Source: Ruegeria pomeroyi
GTDB taxonomy: Bacteria; Pseudomonadota; Alphaproteobacteria; Rhodobacterales; Rhodobacteraceae
NCBI RefSeq assembly: GCF_021405525.1
Contig: NZ_JAGQAG010000001.1
Span: forward strand, 2,542,001 to 2,606,000
Length of the DNA stretch: 64,000 nt
Direction: 5' to 3'
This document shows, piece after piece, positions 20,471 through 27,846 of this stretch (its first letter is position 1; the number at the start of each line of letters is the position of its first letter). Below the pieces are notes generated by a model, which was not told where the DNA came from, ran no database searches, and saw nothing but the letters and a program-made list of their open reading frames with translations. Position numbers and translations under genes: made by a program.

Positions 20471-22153
20471 TCAGATCTCCTCCGCGAAGTGTTTCATGGT
20501 CAGCCGGATCGGGTTCGGCGCCGCCTGGCCCAGACCGCAGATCGAGGCATCCGCCATCACCTGGCACAGCTCTTCCAGCAGCGGCCGGTCCCAGTGTTCG
20601 GCCTGCATCAGCTGGACCGCCTTTTCGCAGCCCGCCCGGCAGGGGGTGCACTGGCCACAGCTCTCGTCCTCGAAAAAGCGCAGCATGTTCAGCGCCGCGT
20701 CGCGCGCGCTGTCCTGCTGGCTCAGCACCACCACCGCCGCCGAGCCGATGAAGCTGCCATGCGGCTGCAACGTGTCGAAGTCGAGCGGGATGTCATCCAT
20801 GCTCGCCGGCAGCAGGCCCGAGGACGGACCGCCCGGCTGATAGGCCTTGAACACATGGCCCGCCGCCATGCCGCCCGCCGCCGCGATCACGTCGCGGATG
20901 GTCGAGCCCGCCGGCAGCAGATGCACCCCGGGCTTCGCCACCCGGCCCGAGACCGAATAGCTGCGCAGGCCCTTGCGGCCGTTCTTCTCGACCGCATTCA
21001 GAACCTCGGGTCCCTCGCGGCAGATCCGCGCAACCCAATGCAATGTCTCGATATTATGGACCAGCGTCGGACGGTCGAACAGACCTACCTGCGCCACAAA
21101 GGGTGGCCGGTGCCGGGGCAGCCCGCGCTTGCCCTCGATGCTCTCGATCATCGCGCTTTCTTCGCCGCAGATATAGGCGCCCGCGCCCCGGCGCAGGTCG
21201 ATATAGCCTTTGGCCACGATCCCGGCCGCCTCCAGCGCCGCGATCTCGGCGGCCAGGATCTCCAGCACGGCGGGGTATTCGTCGCGCATGTAGATATAGC
21301 AGGTCTCGGCCTCGACCGCCCAGGCCGCGATCAGCATGCCCTCGAGGAACAGATGCGGCACCCGCTCCAGGTAGTAGCGGTCCTTGAAGGTGCCCGGCTC
21401 GCCCTCGTCACCATTCACCGCCAGATAGCGCGGACCCGGATTGGCCCGCACAAAGCCCCATTTGCGCCCCGAGGGGAAACCCGCGCCGCCCAGACCGCGC
21501 AGGCCCGCCGCCAGCACGCTGTCCTGCACCGCTTCCCAGTCGCCGCCCGCGCGCAGGCCCTTGAGCACCGCGTAACCGCCCGCCGCCGCATAGGCGTCGA
21601 ACCCCTCGTAATCGGGCAGATGCGCATGGGTATCGCCCGCCGCGATCGCCGCCCGCACCTTCTCCGGCGTGGCGTGATCGATATGGTTATGGCCCAGCTC
21701 CAGCACCGGCGCCGTGTCGCAGCGCCCCATGCAGGGCGCCCGCAACACCCGCACCTGGCCCGGATCGAGCCCCTCTTCCAGCGCCGCGCGCAGCTGCTCG
21801 GCCCCGGCCAGCTCGCAGCTCAGCGAATCGCAGACCCGGATCGTCAGCGCCGGCGGCGGTGTCTCGCCCTCCTTCACCACGTCAAAATGCGCGTAAAAGG
21901 TTGCGGTCTCGTAAACCTCCGCCTGCCCCAGCTTCATCTCGAACGCCAAGGCCGCAAGATGATCCGCCGACAGATGACCGTAAGCGTCCTGGATCAGGTG
22001 CAGAAACTCGATCAGCAAATCCCGCCGCCGCGGACGATCCCCCAGCAAAGCCCGTACAGCCGCCAAACCCTCATCGCTATAAACACGACCCTTCGGCAAT
22101 CGACGCCCTCGACCACGACCACTCTTCCATACGCCCGCATCATCCAGTGACAT
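20471..22153 (-). CDS. fdsB: Formate dehydrogenase NADH-reducing subunit, FdsG-FdsB fusion
   Basis: Diaphorase part of the soluble formate dehydrogenase; moves electrons from FdsA to NAD. The 560-aa chain joins a NuoE/FdsG-like thioredoxin-fold domain ([2Fe-2S] ligands Cys108, 113, 141 and 145) to a NuoF/FdsB domain. The latter has the NADH loop GLRGLGGAGFPSGRKW (218-233), the FMN segment around NGDEGEPGTFKDR, and [4Fe-4S] Cys499, 502, 505 plus Cys539. In R. capsulatus these are separate genes. A perfect GGAGG precedes the ATG at 22153. It is the first gene of the leftward C1-oxidation operon and lies divergent to the Amt-like gene. Confidence 0.93.
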   Translation of the reverse strand: MSLDDAGVWKSGRGRGRRLPKGRVYSDEGLAAVRALLGDRPRRRDLLIEFLHLIQDAYGHLSADHLAALAFEMKLGQAEVYETATFYAHFDVVKEGETPPPALTIRVCDSLSCELAGAEQLRAALEEGLDPGQVRVLRAPCMGRCDTAPVLELGHNHIDHATPEKVRAAIAAGDTHAHLPDYEGFDAYAAAGGYAVLKGLRAGGDWEAVQDSVLAAGLRGLGGAGFPSGRKWGFVRANPGPRYLAVNGDEGEPGTFKDRYYLERVPHLFLEGMLIAAWAVEAETCYIYMRDEYPAVLEILAAEIAALEAAGIVAKGYIDLRRGAGAYICGEESAMIESIEGKRGLPRHRPPFVAQVGLFDRPTLVHNIETLHWVARICREGPEVLNAVEKNGRKGLRSYSVSGRVAKPGVHLLPAGSTIRDVIAAAGGMAAGHVFKAYQPGGPSSGLLPASMDDIPLDFDTLQPHGSFIGSAAVVVLSQQDSARDAALNMLRFFEDESCGQCTPCRAGCEKAVQLMQAEHWDRPLLEELCQVMADASICGLGQAAPNPIRLTMKHFAEEI

Positions 22154-22201
22154 CTGTCAAAACCTCCTGCGGCACACGACATACCACCGCATGCAATATT
22201 C

Positions 22202-22232
22202 TCTATACTCAATTTATTTTCCTGACAGTCAA
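22202..22232 (-). promoter_or_regulatory. Candidate promoter of the formate dehydrogenase operon
   Basis: On the minus strand, TTGACT (22232-22227) is followed after 19 bp by TATAGA (22207-22202), preceded by TGAG like an extended -10. The spacing is longer than ideal. It would give a leader of about 45 bases to the ATG at 22153. Confidence 0.35.
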
Positions 22233-22332
22233 TATGAAATTGGCCCTTTTCTGCATCGGTTCACCTGCTCTGACAGCGCTGTGGCAAGGGTTCGCGCCCA
22301 ACTCAGAACCGGAACCGTCTGTTTTTTCGCAG

Positions 22333-22349
22333 AATTGGTTCTTTTTGGT
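22333..22349 (+). promoter_or_regulatory. 17-bp element, copy 1 (AATTGGTTCTTTTTGGT)
   Basis: Identical over 17 bases to the reverse complement of 26284-26300 before tmm. It contains TTGGT twice at a ten-base step, so both copies face one side of the helix. It sits between the divergent fds operon and the Amt-like gene. It is probably an operator of the methylated-amine regulon; the GntR-family product at 24103 is the nearest candidate binder (inference). Confidence 0.65.
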
Positions 22350-22423
22350 TTCTTTGCAGGCAACTCAGCAATCCCAACGAGATACAAGGGGGCAAAAATC
22401 TTTCCCTTGGGTAAAAAAGATGT

Positions 22424-22451
22424 TTGAAAAGTGCCAATTTTGATCCATCAT
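22424..22451 (+). promoter_or_regulatory. Candidate promoter of the Amt-like gene
   Basis: TTGAAA (22424-22429), a 16-bp spacer, and CATCAT (22446-22451) match five and four bases of the sigma-70 consensus. The 17-bp element lies about 75 bp upstream, a position compatible with activation. Confidence 0.35.
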
Positions 22452-22595
22452 CGCCGCACCGCCGCTCAGATCGCCGTTCTGGTCTGAATTGGCCCACAAG
22501 ACGCTGGCACTGGTCGCCCGATTGGTCCCCTGAAACGCCAGCCACACCCGGCAAAGCAAGGCCGGAGCCAACTGAGAACCAAGAGGGAAAACAAG

Positions 22596-23969
22596 ATGTC
22601 ACTGGACATAAGCGCAATACATGCAGAACAGGTCACCCTGAATGCACTGGTGCAGAACCTGCTCTATGCCTCGGGCACGGTCGGGGCCATTCTGGTCGTG
22701 GTCGGTCTGCTGCTGATCGACGCGGGCACCGCCCGGCGCAAGAACCTGTTCAACTCGACCATCGAGAAGACGCTGGGATTCTTCCTCGGCTTTGCCACCT
22801 ATTACGTGATCGGCTTCGGCATCTGGGCGGCGCAGTATTACATCATGGTCGATGCCACCATGACGGATTCGATCAAGGACTGGTGGCTGGGCGGCGGCAT
22901 GACCAACTCGCTGGCCCATCACGTGGACCCGGCGCTGTTTCCGGGGCTGAACACGTTCCAGATCTTCGTCTTCTTCCTTGCCGTCTTTGCCGGGATCATC
23001 AACATCCTGCTGCATTTCTCGGTCTCGGAGCGGATGAAGGCCCCGGCCTATTACATCACCTGCGTGGTTGCCGCCGTGGTGTCCTCGGTGCTGAGCTGGG
23101 CCACCTGGGGGTCGGTCGGGCCGCTGACCAATGCGGGGTTCCACGACTTCTTTGGCGTCGGCTTCGTCTATCTGTTCCCGGCCGGCATGGCGCTGATCTT
23201 TACCCCGAAGCTGGGCGCGCGCCCCGGCATGATGGAGCCGCATGCCCGTGTCTCGGCCTATCTGGCGCCCAGCATCGGGCTGTGCGCACCGGGCCTGTTG
23301 CTGATCTTTGCCGGGCTGCCGATGGTGATCATGTCCTGCCTGTTCTTCTTTGACCCCGAGGCGCTGGCCGTAAGTGTGACCATGGCCGATACCAGCGTCG
23401 GTATCGCGCTGAACAACTATGCGCTGGTCTGGGCCGGCGGCGCGGTGACCGGGCTGATCCTGGCCTATCGTTCGGGCAATTATGCCTACACGCTGCTGGG
23501 GCCGCTTGCCGGTTACGTGGCGGGCGCGTCGGGCTTTGATGTCTACCTGCCCTGGCAGGCCTTCCTGATCGGTCTGGCCGCGCCGTTTGTCGCCTTTGCG
23601 GTCTACGAGTTCACGCTCAAGCGCGGCATCGACGAACACAAGCTGTTCCCGCTGTTCCTGGGCTGCGGCACCTTTGGCATGATCCTGCTGGGCGTGTTCA
23701 AGGCGGGCACGCCGCGCGGCGGTTATCTGGGCTTTGAAGAGGGCGCCTATGCCTTTCAACATGGCCAGATCTCGCTGGGGATGCAGCTGGTGGGGATCGC
23801 GGTCTGCATCGGCGCCGGGGTTGTTACCGCGCTGATCCTGTCGGTGATCCTGGACAAGACCGTTGGCCTGCGGGTGGACGAGCATGACCAGATCGACGGG
23901 CTGGACAAGAAGATCTGGGACCTGGAGCCGGATGTGCATACCCATGCCGACAGCATCCCGCGCGCCTGA
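22596..23969 (+). CDS. Amt-family membrane protein lacking the twin histidines
   Basis: 457-aa polytopic protein with about eleven hydrophobic helices. The N-terminal LIDAGTARRKNLFN matches the GLVRAKNVLN signature of ammonium transporters, and DFFGVGFVYLFPAGMALIFTPKLGAR aligns with the helix-5 segment that carries the first pore His. In this alignment the first pore His is Tyr, and the second pore His (HGVCGIVG in AmtB) reads LGCGTFG with no His. Those residues are needed for ammonium conduction in canonical Amt proteins, so substrate or function is probably changed: a methylated amine, or a sensor role (inference). GAGGG supports the start. It is divergent from the fds operon and ends at a strong terminator. 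Confidence 0.8.
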   Translation: MSLDISAIHAEQVTLNALVQNLLYASGTVGAILVVVGLLLIDAGTARRKNLFNSTIEKTLGFFLGFATYYVIGFGIWAAQYYIMVDATMTDSIKDWWLGGGMTNSLAHHVDPALFPGLNTFQIFVFFLAVFAGIINILLHFSVSERMKAPAYYITCVVAAVVSSVLSWATWGSVGPLTNAGFHDFFGVGFVYLFPAGMALIFTPKLGARPGMMEPHARVSAYLAPSIGLCAPGLLLIFAGLPMVIMSCLFFFDPEALAVSVTMADTSVGIALNNYALVWAGGAVTGLILAYRSGNYAYTLLGPLAGYVAGASGFDVYLPWQAFLIGLAAPFVAFAVYEFTLKRGIDEHKLFPLFLGCGTFGMILLGVFKAGTPRGGYLGFEEGAYAFQHGQISLGMQLVGIAVCIGAGVVTALILSVILDKTVGLRVDEHDQIDGLDKKIWDLEPDVHTHADSIPRA

Positions 23970-23985
23970 TCTTTGACGCGCCATC

Positions 23986-24018
23986 AAGGCCCCGGCGGTT
24001 GCCGGGGCCTTTTGCTTT
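23986..24018 (+). terminator. Rho-independent terminator after the Amt-like gene
   Basis: An 11-bp perfect GC-rich stem (AAGGCCCCGGC with complement) with a GGTT loop is followed by TTGCTTT, 16 bp after the stop codon. It separates this gene from the GntR gene. Confidence 0.85.
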
Positions 24019-24102
24019 GCGCCGCCGCGCTTGTGGTTGGCCGGGCGAATGCCCTAACATGGGTCAGGCAAAGAGCAGCACGCGCGCCGCAACGAGGGCC
24101 AT

Positions 24103-24822
24103 ATGAACCAGACACTCAAGGCAGAGATGCCGATCGGCCAATCCATCGGCGAAACCGTCCGCATCGTGGCGGATACGCTGTTCGCGCGCATCAGCTCGGG
24201 CGAGTATCCGCCGGATTCGCGCCTGCCCAGCGAACGGGCGCTGGCCGCCGAACTGGGCGTGTCGCGCAATACGGTGCGCGAGGCGCTGGATGTGCTGGAA
24301 AACCGCGACATGATCCGCCGCCGCCAGGGCAGCGGCAGTTTCGTGACCTATCAGCTGGACAGCAAGGACACCCCTGCCCCCGGCTCGGTCGGCGAACGCA
24401 CCAGCCCGCTGGACCATCTGATCGTGCGCTCGATCATCGAGCCCGAGATGATCCGGCTGGCGGTGATGAACATGACACCCAAGGAGTTGGACGAATTGGC
24501 GCAGACCGTCGCCCGCATCGAATCCGTGCGCGCAGATCAGGCCGAATTCACCCGCTGCGAAGAGGATTTCTATCGCCGGATCGCGCGCTCGACCCGCAAT
24601 CCGCTGCTGGAATCCTGCTATGAGCTGACCATCGAGGTTTGCCGCCAAAGCTTTCGCACCGCGCTGATGCGCAAGCATCTGACGCCGGACCGCATCCAGA
24701 ACTATCAGACCCGCTTCAACTCGTTGTTCAACGCCATCGCCACCCGCGATGTCGAGGCGGCGGTCGAAATCACCAAGCTGCATCTGGTCGAAGAACAGAA
24801 ACTGTTCCTGCACGAGGGCTGA
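24103..24822 (+). CDS. GntR-family regulator, FadR subfamily (FCD domain)
   Basis: 239-aa repressor-type protein. Residues about 15-85 are the winged helix, with RLPSERALAAELGVSRNTVREAL and a RRRQGSGSFV wing. Residues about 100-235 are the helical FCD ligand domain, ending in AAVEITKLHLVEEQ. Usual FCD metal-site histidines appear partly replaced (Tyr in CEEDFYRRIA), so the effector may bind without the common metal. It lies inside the methylated-amine cluster between the Amt-like gene and tmm. It is the best local candidate for the 17-bp element, though no ligand can be assigned from sequence. Confidence 0.88.
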   Translation: MNQTLKAEMPIGQSIGETVRIVADTLFARISSGEYPPDSRLPSERALAAELGVSRNTVREALDVLENRDMIRRRQGSGSFVTYQLDSKDTPAPGSVGERTSPLDHLIVRSIIEPEMIRLAVMNMTPKELDELAQTVARIESVRADQAEFTRCEEDFYRRIARSTRNPLLESCYELTIEVCRQSFRTALMRKHLTPDRIQNYQTRFNSLFNAIATRDVEAAVEITKLHLVEEQKLFLHEG

Positions 24823-24839
24823 GCGCGCCGCGGGCGCCT

Positions 24840-24861
24840 TAGGCTCAGGACCCTGAGCCTA
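24840..24861. terminator. Bidirectional terminator between convergent GntR and binding-protein genes
   Basis: TAGGCTCAGG-AC-CCTGAGCCTA is a perfect 10-bp inverted repeat. Its right arm contains the TAG stop of the leftward gene. The location between two converging genes fits a shared terminator. Confidence 0.75.
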
Positions 24862-26094
24862 GTCCACCAGATCGCGGGTGGTCAGCCCGGTCTGCGCCTC
24901 GCCGGTTTCCAGCCTTTGCTGCCACATCTGGCCCGCCGCCTGCATATGGCGGCGCAACATGTCCTCGTGCTTGTCGAGCCAGGCCGGGATCGAGCCGAAT
25001 TCGACGATGCGCGCGCGGCCCTCCTGAATGCGGACCACCGGCCAGTCGCCCACCAGCGCGTGGTCGATGCCAAAGATGCTTTCGCCCCACCAGCGGGCCG
25101 GGCCAAAGGCATGTGTGACGGGGTCCATCTGTTTCATCGTGGCCAGCACCGAGACCGGGTGGACCGAGGCGACCTTTTCGACCGCGGCGTGCCAGATATC
25201 GAGGATGGCGACATATTCCCAGCTCACCGCGCTCCAGTTGCCGGGATAGCGGGCGTTGTACTCCTTGAAGAAGGTGCTGGGCCGGTTGAAGAAGAACGCC
25301 TTGCGCGCCAATTTCGGGTCATCGAAATCGGGAAACTGGAACAGCGCGCCTTCCATGAATTCGGTCGAGGTCCGTGCCACCAGACGCTGGTAATTGTCCA
25401 GCGTGCAGGACAGGATTTGCCCGGAAAACCCCTTGGCATGGGCATATTCCGTCATCGCATGCACCATCGGCGTGTAACTGGTGCACCAGCACAGCAGATC
25501 GGGCTGCGCATCCAGCATCGGCTGCACGATGGCGGCGACATCGGTCATTTCGGGGTCGTATTCGACCTCTTTCACCACCGGTACACCGGCGGCCTCGAAG
25601 GCGGCGCGATAGGTGGCGAGCGAGGGCAGGCCCAGCGCGTCCTTCTGGCTGCACATGGCGACCCGGCGCAGCTCGGGCCGGTTGCGCGCCAGCCAGTCGA
25701 CGCCGGTCACGTTATAGATCGGGTGCACCTCGGACGGCGCGATCAGATAGCGGGTATCGGGCGACAGGTCGCTGGGCAACAGGGTCGAGGTCAGCACCTT
25801 GTTTTCGGTCAGAAAGCCGCGCAGCGGGGTAAAGGTATCGCCCCCCAGCATCATCAGCAGCTTCACCTGTTCGGTATGAACCAGATGGCGCGCGCCCTCC
25901 ATCGCGCGCTCGGGGTCATAGCCGCAGTCGAAAGGCACGATGCTGACCGGATAGCGGCGCCCGCCCACCAGGATGCCGCCCGCCCGGTTCAGCCAATCCT
26001 CCCACAAACGGCAGCCATGCAGGCCCGGCAGGCCCCATGAGCTGACCGGCCCGGTCAGGGGCGCCAGAAACCCGATCTTGATCGGCTCGCTCAT
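24859..26094 (-). CDS. Leaderless periplasmic-binding-protein homologue (AmiC/FmdD/UrtA-like)
   Basis: Predicted 411-aa type I binding fold: KIGFLAPLTGPVSSWGLPGLHG at the start, LLMMLGGDTFTP, SEVHPIYNVTG in the middle, and GESIFGIDHALVG toward the end. These resemble amide/urea-type binding proteins. The chosen ATG at 26094 gives MSEPIKIGF with no signal peptide; the open frame extends 33 codons further but those residues also do not form a clear export signal. No ABC permease or ATPase gene adjoins it. A cytoplasmic ligand sensor, like AmiC controlling AmiR, is therefore as likely as a transporter component. It is divergent from tmm across a 231-bp control region. Confidence 0.75.
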   Translation of the reverse strand: MSEPIKIGFLAPLTGPVSSWGLPGLHGCRLWEDWLNRAGGILVGGRRYPVSIVPFDCGYDPERAMEGARHLVHTEQVKLLMMLGGDTFTPLRGFLTENKVLTSTLLPSDLSPDTRYLIAPSEVHPIYNVTGVDWLARNRPELRRVAMCSQKDALGLPSLATYRAAFEAAGVPVVKEVEYDPEMTDVAAIVQPMLDAQPDLLCWCTSYTPMVHAMTEYAHAKGFSGQILSCTLDNYQRLVARTSTEFMEGALFQFPDFDDPKLARKAFFFNRPSTFFKEYNARYPGNWSAVSWEYVAILDIWHAAVEKVASVHPVSVLATMKQMDPVTHAFGPARWWGESIFGIDHALVGDWPVVRIQEGRARIVEFGSIPAWLDKHEDMLRRHMQAAGQMWQQRLETGEAQTGLTTRDLVD

Positions 26095-26245
26095 CCCCAC
26101 CCGGTCCTGCGGGAAGAGAGACGTGACCGCCATGCGATGTGCGAAACTGGAGGATAGCATACCAATTTCTACCACTCCGCCGCGCAATGTCAAAAGGAGT
26201 TCGCCTTTATCAGAGGGGAAATTTTATCCCTGCGGTGAAAAATCG

Positions 26246-26274
26246 TTGACAGACTGGTCCGCGAAAAGCAACAT
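26246..26274 (+). promoter_or_regulatory. Candidate tmm promoter
   Basis: TTGACA (26246-26251) is an exact -35 box. A 17-bp spacer leads to CAACAT, a weak -10. Transcription would start near 26281, directly at the 17-bp element, which suits a repressor or a roadblock. Confidence 0.45.
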
Positions 26275-26283
26275 CTGGTTCAG

Positions 26284-26300
26284 ACCAAAAAGAACCAATT
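26284..26300 (-). promoter_or_regulatory. 17-bp element, copy 2, before tmm
   Basis: Minus-strand AATTGGTTCTTTTTGGT, identical to 22333-22349. Here it is embedded in a wider inverted repeat, TGGTTC-N10-GAACCA (about 26276-26297). It lies 25 bp before the tmm ATG and just downstream of the candidate promoter. Confidence 0.65.
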
Positions 26301-26325
26301 TATCCAACCAAGCAGGGAGACCGAC

Positions 26326-27675
26326 ATGACCAGCAAACGAGTGGCGATCATCGGCGCGGGACCGTCCGGCCTGGCGCAATTGCGCGCCTTTCAATCCGCC
26401 GCCGCCAAGGGCGAGGAGATCCCCGAGATCGTCTGTTTCGAGAAACAGGACAACTGGGGCGGGCTGTGGAACTACACCTGGCGCACCGGGTTGGATGAAA
26501 ATGGCGAGCCGGTCCATTGCTCGATGTATCGTTACCTGTGGTCGAACGGCCCCAAGGAAGGTCTGGAATTCGCCGACTATTCGTTCGAAGAGCATTTCGG
26601 CAAGCAGATCGCGTCCTACCCGCCGCGCGCCGTGCTGTTCGACTATATCGAGGGCCGGGTTCTGAAGGCCAATGTGCGCGACTGGATCCGCTTCAACACC
26701 GCCGTGCGCTGGATCGACTACAATGACGAGACCGGCCAGTTCAAGGTCACCGTGCATGATCACACCAAGGACCATGTCTATTCCGAGGAATTCGATCATG
26801 TGATCTGTGCCTCAGGCCATTTCTCGACCCCGAACGTGCCCCATTACGAAGGTTTCGAGACCTTCAACGGCCGGCTGGTGCATGCCCACGACTTCCGCGA
26901 CGCGCGCGAATTCGCGGGCAAGGACATCTTGGTTGTCGGCTCCTCCTACTCGGCCGAGGATATCGGCTCGCAATGCTGGAAATACGGCGCCAAGTCGATC
27001 ACCTCATGCTATCGCTCGGCGCCCATGGGCTTCAAATGGCCCGACAACTGGGAAGAAAAGCCCGCGCTGGTCAAGGTCGACAAGAACACCGTGTTCTTCT
27101 CGGATGGCACCTCGCGCGAGGTGGACGCGATCATCCTGTGTACCGGCTACAAGCATTTCTTCAACTTCCTGCCCGACGATCTGCGCCTGAAGACCGCCAA
27201 CCGCCTGGCCACCGCCGATCTCTACAAGGGTGTGGCCTATGTCCATAACCCCAAGATGTTCTATCTGGGCATGCAGGACCAGTGGTTCACCTTCAACATG
27301 TTCGATGCCCAGGCCTGGTGGGTGCGCGACGCGATCATGGGCAAGATCGACCTGTCCAATGTCACCAAGGAACAGATGCTGGCCGATGTGAAAGAGCGGG
27401 AGACCCGCGAAGAGGCCGATGACGACGTCAAATACGCGATCCGCTATCAGGCCGATTACGTCAAGGAACTGGTGGCTGAAACCGACTATCCCAGCTTTGA
27501 CATCGACGGCGCCTGCGAGGCCTTCTTCCAGTGGAAGAAGCACAAGGCCGAGGACATAATGGCCTTCCGCAACAACAGCTATACCTCGGTGATCACCGGC
27601 ACGCTGGCCCCGGTCCATCACACCCCGTGGAAAGACGCGCTGGACGACAGCATGGAGGCGTATCTGCGCAACTGA
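26326..27675 (+). CDS. tmm: Trimethylamine monooxygenase
   Basis: Flavin monooxygenase that uses NADPH and O2 to oxidise trimethylamine to TMAO in the cytoplasm. At 449 aa it matches the Tmm family. The FAD loop is GAGPSG at 10-15. The FMO signature F-x-G-x3-H-x3-F is F180-N-G-R-L-V-H186-A-H-D-F190. The NADP loop is GSSYSAED at 205-212. [12 protein letters not shown] is the late FMO motif. Context is decisive: the TMAO importer lies convergent and downstream, and tdm is in the same block. Other FMO substrates such as DMA or indole are possible side reactions. Confidence 0.96.
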   Translation: MTSKRVAIIGAGPSGLAQLRAFQSAAAKGEEIPEIVCFEKQDNWGGLWNYTWRTGLDENGEPVHCSMYRYLWSNGPKEGLEFADYSFEEHFGKQIASYPPRAVLFDYIEGRVLKANVRDWIRFNTAVRWIDYNDETGQFKVTVHDHTKDHVYSEEFDHVICASGHFSTPNVPHYEGFETFNGRLVHAHDFRDAREFAGKDILVVGSSYSAEDIGSQCWKYGAKSITSCYRSAPMGFKWPDNWEEKPALVKVDKNTVFFSDGTSREVDAIILCTGYKHFFNFLPDDLRLKTANRLATADLYKGVAYVHNPKMFYLGMQDQWFTFNMFDAQAWWVRDAIMGKIDLSNVTKEQMLADVKERETREEADDDVKYAIRYQADYVKELVAETDYPSFDIDGACEAFFQWKKHKAEDIMAFRNNSYTSVITGTLAPVHHTPWKDALDDSMEAYLRN

Positions 27676-27677
27676 CA

Positions 27678-27710
27678 TGTTCGGGGCGGGCTCGAAAACC
27701 GCCCCGGACA
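27678..27710. terminator. Hairpin between convergent tmm and importer operon
   Basis: A 12-bp stem (TGTTCGGGGCGG with complement, one G-T pair) and nine-base loop begins three bases after the tmm stop. The remaining 136 bp to the permease stop show no gene. Confidence 0.7.
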
Positions 27711-27846
27711 TTCCGGCACCTCTGTTTGCCCGCAGAGGTCGCCACGCTCGCCCGTTCGGCCCATCCGTACCGGCGACACTCCCGCGGCAGGTTCGATTCT
27801 GTTCTCCCCGTCTTGCCGCGGGACCCCATTCAGGGCAACGGCCCGG

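Larger units (their letters stand above)
22154..22595. other. 442-bp divergent control region (fds operon / Amt-like gene)
   Basis: AT-richer than the flanking genes and without a convincing coding frame. It holds a candidate leftward promoter, a candidate rightward promoter and one copy of a 17-bp element also found before tmm; each is listed separately. The short open frames here have no ribosome site or recognisable product. A GGGCAAA...TTTCCC stretch around 22390-22410 is weakly palindromic. Confidence 0.7.

Noticed and set aside
17944-20751. A 935-codon rightward open frame opposite the formate dehydrogenase genes, and similar long frames such as 60541-63942 on the minus strand
   Set aside because: They are Arg/His/Gln/Gly-rich mirror frames of high-GC coding sequence. 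They have no ribosome site and no family motif, and the opposite strand encodes complete known proteins.
22191-22443. Short rightward open frames in the gap before the Amt-like gene
   Set aside because: No ribosome site, no recognisable motif, and the sequence holds promoter-like and operator-like elements instead.
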